From positions 87,175 to 151,174 of the forward strand of contig CAJUAU010000007.1 in assembly GCA_910584645.1 (NCBI GenBank): DNA of 64,000 nucleotides. The letters run 5' to 3'. The position numbers were made by a program, and so were the translations under genes. The stretch's first letter is position 1. Every line of letters starts with the position of its first letter. A model generated the notes under the pieces. The model had not been told where the DNA came from. It was given only the letters and a program-made list of their open reading frames with translations, and did no database searches. The DNA comes from an uncultured Eubacterium sp. (GTDB lineage: Bacteria > Bacillota > Clostridia > Lachnospirales > Lachnospiraceae). This document shows, piece after piece, positions 56,606 through 64,000 of the stretch.

Positions 56606-58591
56606 ATGATAAAAAAATATACCTTTGGCACACCCTTTCCCACAGAAAGCATTGTTGTTCCCATAGAACCTTCCCAGGGGCTTCCTGAGTATGGGGAGAT
56701 CAGCCTGGACGAGGGATTTACTTTTTCCTTTCATATGGATCCGGAGGACATTGTGTACGGTCTTGGCGAGGCAAACCGCGGAATCAATAAGAGAGGATTT
56801 GTCTATACCAGCAACTGCAGCGACAATCCGAACCATCTGGAAGATACCGTTTCTCTCTATGGCGCCCATAATTTTATTGTTGTTTCCGGCGTCCTGACTT
56901 TTGGACTCTATATCGACTATCCATCTTCATTGACTTTTGACATCGGTTTTACCCGGACAGACGAATTAGTGATCCATTGCCAGGAGACGGATCTGGAGTT
57001 ATACATCATCGAGGGGGATGACGCATACCACATCACAAGGCAGTTTCGGAAAATGATCGGCAGAAGCTATATTCCTCCCAAATTCGCCTTTGGCTTTGGC
57101 CAGAGCCGGTGGGGATACCGGACAACAGAGGATTTCCTTAAAGTCGCCCGGGGTTACCGTGATAATCATATCCCCATCGATATGATCTACATGGATATTG
57201 ACTATATGGAAGACTATAAAGATTTTACAGTAAACAAAGAGTTCGGAGACTTTCCGGCTTTTGTATACAATATGAAAAAGGACGGCATCCGCCTGATCCC
57301 CATTATCGATGCCGGGGTAAAGATTGAGAAGGATTATGACATATACGAAGAAGGGGTTAAAAACAATTATTTTTGCAAGAGAGAAGATGGCAGTGATTTC
57401 GTCGCTGCGGTGTGGCCAGGATATACCCATCTTCCCGATGTGCTGAATCCAGAAGTACGAAAATGGTTCGGTTCCAAATACCATATTTTGACGGAGCAGG
57501 GCATTGAGGGCTTCTGGAATGATATGAATGAACCAGCTATCTTCTACACACCAGAAGGCATCCAGAACATCAAAAGCAAGATGAAGGCTTTTGCCAGTCA
57601 GGAAGAAAACAAAGACGATGTATGGAAAATACAGAATGAAGTGATGAGTCTGGCAAATTCCCCAGCTGATCTTGCCTCTTTTTACCACAATATAAATGGA
57701 ACCATGATCTGCCACAAGAAGCTTCATAATCTGTATGGCTTTAACATGACAAGGGCTGCCGGCGAGGCTCTGCAGGGCATTTCCCCAGAAAAACGCTGCC
57801 TGCTCTTCTCACGCTCTTCTTATATCGGTATGCACCGCTATGGCGGCATATGGACCGGTGACAATAAATCCTGGTGGTCACACATTCTCCTGAATCTGAA
57901 AATGCTTCCCTCCCTGAATATGTGTGGTTTTCTTTACATCGGGGCGGATCTGGGGGGATTCGGTGCGGATACTTCACGGGATTTATTATTGCGCTGGCTA
58001 GCTCTCGGCGTATTTACCCCTCTCATGCGCAACCATGCCGCATTGGGAACAAGGGAACAAGAATGCTACCAGTTTGAGCATGCTGAGGACTTCCGGCACA
58101 TCATCGGAGTCCGCTACCGGCTGCTGCCTTATCTCTACAGCGAATACATGAAAGCAGCCCTAACGGATGACATGCTCTTTAAACCCCTGGCATTTGATTT
58201 TCCCAGTGACCCGATGGCTGCCAATGTGGAAGATCAGCTTATGCTCGGCGGCGAGCTGATGATTGCCCCTGTGTACACCCAGAATGCTAAGGGACGCTAT
58301 GTGTATCTTCCAGAAGAGATGATGTTCATTCAGTTCCTTCCAGAGGGAGAAATCTCAGAAGAAATACTTCCCCAGGGACATCACTATATTTCTGTGCCGC
58401 TGAATGCCGTCCCTCTTTTCATCCGCCAGGGCAAGTGCATCCCCCTTGCTGATGTAGCAGAATGTGTGTCCCAGATCCATACGGATCATTTGAAAATGAT
58501 CGGATATAAAGACAGCTCTTATGTTCTATATGAGGACGATGGATACACGAGAGCGTATGATCTGGAGGGGAACTGCAGGAGAGTGGGGTAG
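56606..58591 (+). CDS. GH31 family alpha-glucosidase
   Basis: A 661-aa intracellular enzyme (no signal peptide). Beta-sandwich region at about 1-170 with GLGEANRGINKRGF. The barrel begins near PPKFAFGFGQSRWGYR. Nucleophile D306 lies in GFWNDMNEPAIF; acid/base D419 in GGIWTGDNKSWW; FLYIGADLGGFGAD and PLMRNHAALGTREQE also match. C-terminal beta domain at about 560-661. GH31 enzymes release glucose or xylose from the non-reducing end; with xylanases in the window a xylosidase activity is imaginable, but nothing here decides it. ATG at 56606 follows AAGGAGG; the 23 codons before it were rejected. Confidence 0.95.
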   Translation: MIKKYTFGTPFPTESIVVPIEPSQGLPEYGEISLDEGFTFSFHMDPEDIVYGLGEANRGINKRGFVYTSNCSDNPNHLEDTVSLYGAHNFIVVSGVLTFGLYIDYPSSLTFDIGFTRTDELVIHCQETDLELYIIEGDDAYHITRQFRKMIGRSYIPPKFAFGFGQSRWGYRTTEDFLKVARGYRDNHIPIDMIYMDIDYMEDYKDFTVNKEFGDFPAFVYNMKKDGIRLIPIIDAGVKIEKDYDIYEEGVKNNYFCKREDGSDFVAAVWPGYTHLPDVLNPEVRKWFGSKYHILTEQGIEGFWNDMNEPAIFYTPEGIQNIKSKMKAFASQEENKDDVWKIQNEVMSLANSPADLASFYHNINGTMICHKKLHNLYGFNMTRAAGEALQGISPEKRCLLFSRSSYIGMHRYGGIWTGDNKSWWSHILLNLKMLPSLNMCGFLYIGADLGGFGADTSRDLLLRWLALGVFTPLMRNHAALGTREQECYQFEHAEDFRHIIGVRYRLLPYLYSEYMKAALTDDMLFKPLAFDFPSDPMAANVEDQLMLGGELMIAPVYTQNAKGRYVYLPEEMMFIQFLPEGEISEEILPQGHHYISVPLNAVPLFIRQGKCIPLADVAECVSQIHTDHLKMIGYKDSSYVLYEDDGYTRAYDLEGNCRRVG

Positions 58592-58611
58592 ATATTCTGT
58601 AGAAATAAGCA

Positions 58612-58639
58612 GTGGAGCCAGTGTATTGTCTGGCTCCAC
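58612..58639. terminator. Hairpin between convergent genes
   Basis: A perfect 10-bp stem GTGGAGCCAG/CTGGCTCCAC with an 8-base loop lies between the GH31 gene and the convergent 177-aa gene. No T-run follows on either strand. Confidence 0.55.
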
Positions 58640-58656
58640 AAAGTATAGAAATATAA

Positions 58657-59190
58657 TCATTTTCCCATTCTGCTCATGATAATTTCAAGTACTCGATCCG
58701 CATTTTCTTCAAGGATCAATCCATATCGCTCTCCATGAGCCTTTATGGATATAGAATCACCATACATGGGATTACGAACGATCTGAATATGTTCAATTTC
58801 TGAATATTCTATATCATATTCTTTTCTTAATGTAAAGAAAAATAATCCCGCACAGCTTAAGCCTTTAATATGATCCTCATATATCTTAACATAAGATTTA
58901 TTGGATGACAGCATATTACAAAAGGCAATAATCCCAAATGCGATTGCTATAATTCCAATTATCATAAGTGCTTTTCTTCCACTTTCAGATAATAAATAAC
59001 CGCCGCCTCTCTGACCCATCCATGACTGGTAACCTCCCGCTGCACCTCCATAAAAATCAATTGTTTTCCGCTTTAGGTTCGTTAAAACAATCAGCACGAT
59101 GCCACATATCACAGCTAAAATACTGCATATTATATTGATCCGTTTAGACTTTCTTGCAATTCCTCTTGATTCATATAGTAGTTTTTCCAT
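58657..59190 (-). CDS. Membrane protein with PH-like C-terminal domain, unknown function
   Basis: A 177-aa protein. Two transmembrane helices (about residues 18-40 and 72-92) flank a short Gly-rich loop (GGAAGGYQSWMGQRGGG). The C-terminal 80 residues (VKIYEDHIKGLSCAG, then EYDIEYSEIEHIQIV, GDSISIKAHGERYGL) show the strand pattern of bacterial PH (YcxB/DUF304-like) domains. No enzymatic motif is seen. It is the last gene of a minus-strand run (60448 to 58657) of small unknown proteins that follows the large ricin-domain protein. AT-rich. Confidence 0.75.
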   Translation of the reverse strand: MEKLLYESRGIARKSKRINIICSILAVICGIVLIVLTNLKRKTIDFYGGAAGGYQSWMGQRGGGYLLSESGRKALMIIGIIAIAFGIIAFCNMLSSNKSYVKIYEDHIKGLSCAGLFFFTLRKEYDIEYSEIEHIQIVRNPMYGDSISIKAHGERYGLILEENADRVLEIIMSRMGK

Positions 59191-59192
59191 GA

Positions 59193-59609
59193 CTATTTCT
59201 CCTTTTGCTTGTATTTTTCTTTGAAATTTTCATATGAAATAGGCTCCTGTTTTAATTTAGAAGCATATGTAGCTACTTGTACATCAGACACCTTGTCCTC
59301 GACGTATAAGAATAGACAATCATCATATCCGTAGCCATCATCATTTGATTTCCACACAACAGAGTTACCTCCCGAAAGTGCTCCGATACAATAACAGCCA
59401 TTTTCAGCGTCCACTTTAGAAAATTCAGTATTTAATGCTATTTTTGAAACAGATTCAAATTCAAATAAATCGTCAACTGTACTACCATTTGAAATTTTTA
59501 CTACAACATAATTTGATTGTTCATTTTCTTTTTTTTCACCGCTACAACCTGTTAGCGAGATTAGAAGCAGTATTACAAGAAATATAATGAACCATTTTTT
59601 TCTTCTCAT
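59193..59609 (-). CDS. Putative lipoprotein, unknown function
   Basis: A 138-aa protein with a lipoprotein signal: MRRKKWFIIFLVILLLIS then LTGC lipobox, Cys at residue 22, followed by a charged GEKKENEQS spacer. The mature part (about 30-130) is mixed alpha/beta, with acidic patches (KSNDDGYGYDDCLFLYVED). I recognise no family. Two bases separate its start-side neighbour's region from the 58657 gene: the stop is at 59193 and the next ATG at 59190, so the two are tightly linked. Confidence 0.78.
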   Translation of the reverse strand: MRRKKWFIIFLVILLLISLTGCSGEKKENEQSNYVVVKISNGSTVDDLFEFESVSKIALNTEFSKVDAENGCYCIGALSGGNSVVWKSNDDGYGYDDCLFLYVEDKVSDVQVATYASKLKQEPISYENFKEKYKQKEK

Positions 59610-59684
59610 TGTTCTTTCCTCCTGTCAGTATAAAATTATCAGCCGTGGCCTTAACTTTTATATATGAAAGCCACTTATTTTAAT

Positions 59685-60002
59685 TTAATTCTTAGATATA
59701 GACGCCTCTATTTTTTTCATCGTTTTCTTCACATCTTTCTTGGTAACAGCTCCAGCGATTCCATGTAACGGTGTTTCACCACCTACCAGCCCCTTTATCC
59801 AGCCAGATAACTTAATCTTTTCATCTCCATAATCTACTTTAATTCCACGTATTCCGGATAGCTTGACATCGCCTTTCATCCAAATCATTTCTCCGTCTTG
59901 CTCTACTTCACAGTATCCATCATTTGTCAGAATCTGTGCTGTCCTTTTTTCAGCATCCTCCCGGCTGCAGCCATAGTCCAAATATGTAATTGTTCTAGCC
60001 AT
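59685..60002 (-). CDS. Small cytosolic protein of unknown family
   Basis: A 105-aa protein beginning MARTITYLDYGCSREDAEKRT. AAGGAG lies six bases before the ATG at 60002, which favours it over the ATG five codons earlier. The middle KLSGIRGIKVDYGDEKIKLSGW forms alternating strands, and the tail TKKDVKKTMKKIEASISKN is a basic amphipathic helix. No signal peptide or membrane helix. I cannot name it. It sits between a small membrane protein and a lipoprotein gene. Confidence 0.72.
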   Translation of the reverse strand: MARTITYLDYGCSREDAEKRTAQILTNDGYCEVEQDGEMIWMKGDVKLSGIRGIKVDYGDEKIKLSGWIKGLVGGETPLHGIAGAVTKKDVKKTMKKIEASISKN

Positions 60003-60016
60003 ATTCTTCTCCTTCA

Positions 60017-60448
60017 TTAGTTCTCATTATTTGAAAGTTTAATACCAATTAAGTTTACATATCCTATTAGTGATAATATAATCAGATAAATATATGTACT
60101 TTCAAATCCTTGTAATGAGCGTAGCATAAAATATTGCAAATCGGTTTCAATATTTCCCTTAAAACCAACAGACACAATGTGTGATAATAATGGAAATATA
60201 ATAAGTATTACTCCTATCAAATTTGTTCGCAAATCTGCTCCATCAATCCATAAACTAACAGCATTATGAATACATAAAACTATCATTAAGGCACATATGA
60301 TAACAAAAACTATTGCATGCTCACTCCTAAATCCATGCCAGCCATCTAAATTTGCGCTTACAGATTTATATGAAATAAATATAGTTATAAAATATAAAAT
60401 TGCAGTTACCACATATACGATATTACCTATAAGATTCTTCTTCAACAT
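60017..60448 (-). CDS. Small multi-helix membrane protein, unknown function
   Basis: A 143-aa protein with four hydrophobic helices (about residues 8-28, 45-65, 75-97, 115-137) and little else. It starts MLKKNLIGNIVYVVTAILYF with GGAGAAA-type sequence upstream, 33 bases after the stop of the large ricin-domain protein gene. No transporter or enzyme motif is visible. Its position directly after a secreted hydrolase-like gene could make it a companion or protective protein, which is a guess. Confidence 0.72.
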   Translation of the reverse strand: MLKKNLIGNIVYVVTAILYFITIFISYKSVSANLDGWHGFRSEHAIVFVIICALMIVLCIHNAVSLWIDGADLRTNLIGVILIIFPLLSHIVSVGFKGNIETDLQYFMLRSLQGFESTYIYLIILSLIGYVNLIGIKLSNNEN

Positions 60449-60481
60449 TATTTCTCCTCAATATATTGTTAAACTAATTTT

Positions 60482-63400
60482 TTAACCAACAAATCTGTTA
60501 ACATACTCCAGGCCCCTTCTTCCATAGGTATTTACATACTCAGACCAGGTAAATGTTTTTACCCGAACAGTATATTTCCCATCAGAATTCGCATCAGCGA
60601 TGGTAAAACCTTGGGACGTTATTCCAATGATGATCATGGAATGCTGATTTGTACCGTTAAACTTATTTGTCCGGATATGCGCTCCCACACCCGCCGCATT
60701 TACAATTGATTGGATTCTGGATACATTTAAACTTCCACTGCTTACCACACCACAAACATCTTTAAACCTCGCGCCTGCATTGAATTCATGACAGCCATAA
60801 AGTTTCTGCTGGATATAGCGGGCATATCCACAGCACTGCCATCCACACATATCAACAGATTTTCCGTTTACATTTGCATACCGGCTTTGGGTGTATTTGC
60901 TTTCCACTTTATATTCATGCATGCTTACGCCATTTACATTCAAAATATTATTTGAAATGCTCCATGTCCCCACTTTCACCGTAACTGTAACCGCACAAGT
61001 TTTCCCATTATACGCCTTAGCCGTAATCGTCGCAGTTCCTGCTCCTACCGCTTTTACTGTACCATTGGATACAGTTGCCACTTTCGTGTTTGAAGAACTC
61101 CATTTGATCGTCCTGTTGGCAGCAAACGTATGATTCGGCTCTAAGGATACCGATAGGTTTTTAGTTTTTCCTATGCCATCCAGCGTGAAGGCAGAAGGAC
61201 TTACAATGATCGCACTGGTCTCCCTTAATCTCCACTTTTGGGCAGTAGATCCATTTCTTGTAAATACTAGGACATTGGTTCCATTTTTCGCTTTTGCCCC
61301 ATCTACATCCAGATAAAAGCCCAGCTTATTTTTTATGTAAAAATAGTCACTATCTCCCGCTGTATAGAATCTCCACTTTTGAGCGTCCGTTCCGTTAGAG
61401 GTATGAAGCTGTACGTTGACTCCACTTTTAGCGATGCCACCCTGCACATCAAGACATTTACCTGACAATGGATTCAATATGGTAAACCATCCGTCCGGGG
61501 TCACTTGGATTTTAAATTTCTGTGCGATACTGTCATTGCCTTGATATATCTGAATATTTGTCCCATCCGCTGTTCCCGCGCCAGAAATATCCAGCACAAA
61601 GTTGTTTCCTACTTTTGAATACAAAGAATACAAACCGCTCGCTATATTGACATATTGAGCTTCTGTTTTTACTAGTTTCCACCTCTGGGCATCCGTACCA
61701 TTTTTTTTATATACCTGCACATTTGTGTCATTTTTCGCCACTCTTCCTGACAGATCAAGATAGTTTCCACATTTGTTCATTATGTAATAATATCCGTTGC
61801 CAGCGGAAAAGAAACGCCATTTTTGTGCATCTGACCCATTATAGTGATAAAGGTTTACGTTCGTTCCACTTTTCGATGAACCTCCCTGCACATCAAGGCA
61901 CATTTTCGGATAAGTATTAGAAATCACATACCAGCCATTTCCCACGCTTTCTACTTGAAACTTTTGCGCAACACTTCCATTATTTTTATAGATTTGAACA
62001 TTTGTTCCATCGGTAGTCCCATTCCCCTTTACATCAAGGGTAAAACTTCCAGAAACTTTTGTATTTATATTATAAAGACCGTTTTTTACGTTGACACAGC
62101 CATCATTTACCGTAACTTTTACGCTGGCAGTTTTTCCATTGGATGTCTTTGCTGTGATCGTGGCTGTTCCACTACCAACTGCCTTTACTGTTCCATTTGA
62201 TACCGTTACAACTTTGTTGTCCGAGGTAGCCCATGCTATATTTTTCTGTGTCGTATCAGCAGGCGCAAAAGAAACCGTTATTTTTTTAACAGCCCCTATA
62301 TTGGTTAACGTAAAAGAAGAAGAATTCAGATTGATCTTTTGAGGATAAACAATTCTCTCCGGTTTCCACTTTTGTGAATCTGTTTCATTTTTTGAATATA
62401 CCTGGACATTTGTATCATTTGATGTCTTTCCACCTTCCACATCCAGATAATATCCTAATTTGTTCTGAATATAGAAATATCCCTGAGATGTACTGATAAA
62501 ACGCCAAAGCTGTGCAGCACTTCCATTGTAATCATAGAGCTGGACATTTACTCCTGACTTTTTTTCGGCGCCAGTCACATCAAGTGCTTTTCCAGAAGAC
62601 TGACTGCAGATCTTATACCAGCCAGAACTTATATGAGTAATGTTAAATCTCTGCGCAGCACTTTCATTATCATTATAAATCTGAATATTTGTACCATTCT
62701 TTGAAGCGCCCCCTGAAACATCTAACATCATACCGCTTTTTACTTTACTGCTGATTTTGTAAGCTCCATCTGGCAGCGTAATATATGATGGCTTTGCGCT
62801 CTTTTGGGGAGGTGCCGGAGTAACTGTTGGCTTTGTCACTTTCTTGGGAGGCGTTGGTGCGGCTGTCGGCTTTGTTTCTTTCTTGGGAACAGCTGGGGTT
62901 GACGCTGGCTTTATTCCCTGGGGGGTGACAGCTGGTACAGCTGTTGGCAGCAGCTCCGCCTTAACGGGAGTTGGAGCAGTTGTAGGCTTTACCTCTCCCT
63001 TTGATACAACGGGTGAAGCTGTCGGCTCAGTTATTTTCTGAATTGGTTTTACAATAACGTGTGTTGATGTCGCTTTGGGCTTTTTCAATTCAGTTGTATC
63101 ATCCTCATTTTCTTCCCCTAATGCTTCATCATCTTCATCCGCTTCTGGATCATCTGTTACGGGAGAGGATTTCTTTTCAACTACTTTTACTTTATACCGT
63201 AATTTCTTTGTCTGTAATTTTCCACGCCACTTATATTTCACAGTTACTATTACCTGTGTTACACCTTTTTCTTTTGCCTTTACTCTTCCCTTTGCAGAAA
63301 CACTTGCGATCCTTTTGTTTTGGGATCTGTAAGATACTTTCCTGATTTTGACTCCACGGATCTTTTTTATTTGTATCGTCGATGTCCCATAAACAATCTG

Positions 63401-63538
63401 CTTACCGCTCTTCTGTATAATTAATGCGACTGACTTCTCTGTCAATCTCACACTAAACGGCGCAGCCTGTCCCTTCGATTCTGGCACAATTCCCATAAAC
63501 ATGGCAATAATCAATAATACTGCAAATGCTTTCTTCAT
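60482..63538 (-). CDS. Large secreted protein: Ig-like, ricin-lectin repeats and C-terminal cysteine amidase/peptidase-like domain
   Basis: A 1018-aa exported protein. Signal peptide 1-25; basic Ig-like domain (about 30-120, YRSQNKRIASVSAKGRVKA); acidic patch (DPEADEDDEALGEENEDD) and Lys/Pro/Thr linker (120-250). Then a ricin B-type lectin region (about 255-395), Big_2 (400-475), two more ricin regions (about 485-625 and 635-775) with repeated SGxxxxGTNVQ and AQKW motifs, and Big_2 (780-855). The C-terminal 150 residues hold MCGWQCCGYARYIQQKLYG, with a likely nucleophile Cys, and NQHSMIIIGITSQGFTIADAN with a His and Asp/Asn. This matches a CHAP/papain-like cysteine hydrolase common in Clostridia. 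ATG follows AAGGAGG. It probably binds glycans and cuts wall peptides or isopeptides. Confidence 0.88.
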   Translation of the reverse strand: MKKAFAVLLIIAMFMGIVPESKGQAAPFSVRLTEKSVALIIQKSGKQIVYGTSTIQIKKIRGVKIRKVSYRSQNKRIASVSAKGRVKAKEKGVTQVIVTVKYKWRGKLQTKKLRYKVKVVEKKSSPVTDDPEADEDDEALGEENEDDTTELKKPKATSTHVIVKPIQKITEPTASPVVSKGEVKPTTAPTPVKAELLPTAVPAVTPQGIKPASTPAVPKKETKPTAAPTPPKKVTKPTVTPAPPQKSAKPSYITLPDGAYKISSKVKSGMMLDVSGGASKNGTNIQIYNDNESAAQRFNITHISSGWYKICSQSSGKALDVTGAEKKSGVNVQLYDYNGSAAQLWRFISTSQGYFYIQNKLGYYLDVEGGKTSNDTNVQVYSKNETDSQKWKPERIVYPQKINLNSSSFTLTNIGAVKKITVSFAPADTTQKNIAWATSDNKVVTVSNGTVKAVGSGTATITAKTSNGKTASVKVTVNDGCVNVKNGLYNINTKVSGSFTLDVKGNGTTDGTNVQIYKNNGSVAQKFQVESVGNGWYVISNTYPKMCLDVQGGSSKSGTNVNLYHYNGSDAQKWRFFSAGNGYYYIMNKCGNYLDLSGRVAKNDTNVQVYKKNGTDAQRWKLVKTEAQYVNIASGLYSLYSKVGNNFVLDISGAGTADGTNIQIYQGNDSIAQKFKIQVTPDGWFTILNPLSGKCLDVQGGIAKSGVNVQLHTSNGTDAQKWRFYTAGDSDYFYIKNKLGFYLDVDGAKAKNGTNVLVFTRNGSTAQKWRLRETSAIIVSPSAFTLDGIGKTKNLSVSLEPNHTFAANRTIKWSSSNTKVATVSNGTVKAVGAGTATITAKAYNGKTCAVTVTVKVGTWSISNNILNVNGVSMHEYKVESKYTQSRYANVNGKSVDMCGWQCCGYARYIQQKLYGCHEFNAGARFKDVCGVVSSGSLNVSRIQSIVNAAGVGAHIRTNKFNGTNQHSMIIIGITSQGFTIADANSDGKYTVRVKTFTWSEYVNTYGRRGLEYVNRFVG

Positions 63539-63840
63539 AGCCTCTCCTCCTTGTTTTTTTTATGCATTGCTATTGCACTTACCATGAGTAAAACTCCCAT
63601 AAAAATAGTAATCCCTATTACATTGCAGTAAGTCTTTCCAAAAATTCGAAAAAGCACAATAGACATATCATTACTACTTGACCAATCATTATGTATTACC
63701 TCTAACACCTTAAGCACAATACCTTCAATAATTAATAACACACCACATTTCATTGAAATCAATGTACTTAAATTTCTGCAAAATAAACATATAAACGTAA
63801 AACTTTGAACACAGAACAAAATACAAACTATCCAATGCAA
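63535..63840 (-). CDS. Membrane protein, 5' end probably lost
   Basis: About 101 residues from a TTG at 63840, with three hydrophobic helices and a basic tail (MHKKNKEERL). The same frame stays open upstream to a TAA at 63997-63999 and reads KPIVVAIAYVYVSSKWFKSNSQ, which looks like another helix, but contains no ATG or GTG. So the natural start is probably missing, and the gene may be cut near 63946. It overlaps the next gene's start by four bases. No family recognised. Confidence 0.55.
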   Translation of the reverse strand: MHWIVCILFCVQSFTFICLFCRNLSTLISMKCGVLLIIEGIVLKVLEVIHNDWSSSNDMSIVLFRIFGKTYCNVIGITIFMGVLLMVSAIAMHKKNKEERL

Positions 63841-63940
63841 AGAAGTTCCTATTGATTTACTAGAAGAATTGCACCAATCAAATGCCTGGCTATTACTTTT
63901 AAACCACTTACTTGAAACATAAACATATGCAATGGCAACA

Positions 63941-64000
63941 ACAATGGGTTTGTCAAGTAAAGTGTGTAAGTTTTTTTGATTTTTTTGGTGGCCGAGTTAA
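63941..64000. other. Possible end of an insertion sequence at the window edge
   Basis: From about 63946 the sequence GGTTTGTCAAGTAAAGTGTG followed by a T-rich run looks like an IS256/mutator-type terminal repeat; the truncated membrane gene stops being a plausible gene at the same point. This is memory-based and the element body lies outside the window. Confidence 0.25.

Overview
The window looks like chromosome of a Gram-positive, anaerobic, spore-forming Firmicute of the Clostridia, most likely a gut or rumen Lachnospiraceae. Evidence: strong AGGAGG ribosome sites, sigH, a T-box leader before thrS, an L20-type leader before infC-rpmI-rplT, mini-RNase III, tRNA genes without encoded CCA, and several GH10 xylanases. 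I cannot fix the genus from sequence alone.

Layout. 1-5.4 kb: a secreted tandem DUF3237-like protein cut by the left edge, a cation/Ca2+ exchanger, a YugP-type zinc peptidase, an SH3-NlpC/P60 wall hydrolase and RidA. 5.5-10.6 kb: a cytidylate-kinase-like gene and two secreted GH10 xylanases flanking an AT-rich TPR membrane protein. 10.9-16.1 kb: exopolysaccharide genes (O-antigen ligase/polymerase, polyprenyl glycosylphosphotransferase, rfbA) and a degenerate M23 protein. 16.2-23.7 kb: three more secreted polysaccharide-associated proteins, including a GH10 whose last strand motif sits before, not after, the rest of the barrel. 24-30.3 kb: mrnC, a P-type ATPase, then an ispF-GNAT-rlmB-sigH run and tRNA-Thr, tRNA-Met and tRNA-Val. 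30.4-32.5 kb: a small-multidrug-export family gene and an IS110 element with a structured leader resembling a bridge RNA. 32.6-40.5 kb: housekeeping genes (phosphodiesterase, rdgB, RNA methylase, rhodanese, fba, SEC-C), an Asn/Ser-rich small protein, an amidase, tRNA-Leu and a secreted M14 carboxypeptidase. 40.6-48.2 kb: infC-rpmI-rplT, a BlaI/BlaR1-like pair with two visible operators, DUF2752 and DUF4190 proteins, and thrS with its T-box. 48.2-52 kb: an overlapping operon of DUF6465-like protein, ParA-like ATPase, GT2 glycosyltransferase and a large DUF6020-like membrane protein. 52-56.5 kb: an accessory stretch with a tyrosine-recombinase remnant, a TIR-like/Sel1-repeat protein broken by an in-frame stop, a DHH phosphoesterase and a decayed Fic gene. 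56.6-64 kb: a GH31 glucosidase, four small unknown membrane or lipoproteins, a 1018-aa ricin-lectin/cysteine-amidase-like secreted protein, and a 5'-truncated membrane gene at the right edge.

The unifying theme is the cell surface. Eight exported proteins share one architecture: signal peptide, a very lysine-rich Ig-like (Big_2-type) domain of about 90 residues, usually a Thr/Pro linker, then a variable cargo (GH10, DUF3237, carbohydrate-binding modules, M14 peptidase, ricin lectin plus cysteine hydrolase). Next to the exopolysaccharide genes this suggests a basic domain that holds enzymes on the anionic wall or capsule; that role is inference. Other notable signals are a dispersed multi-hairpin repeat with compensatory base changes (one copy translated in frame inside a DUF2752 gene), the rearranged GH10, and the candidate IS110 bridge RNA.
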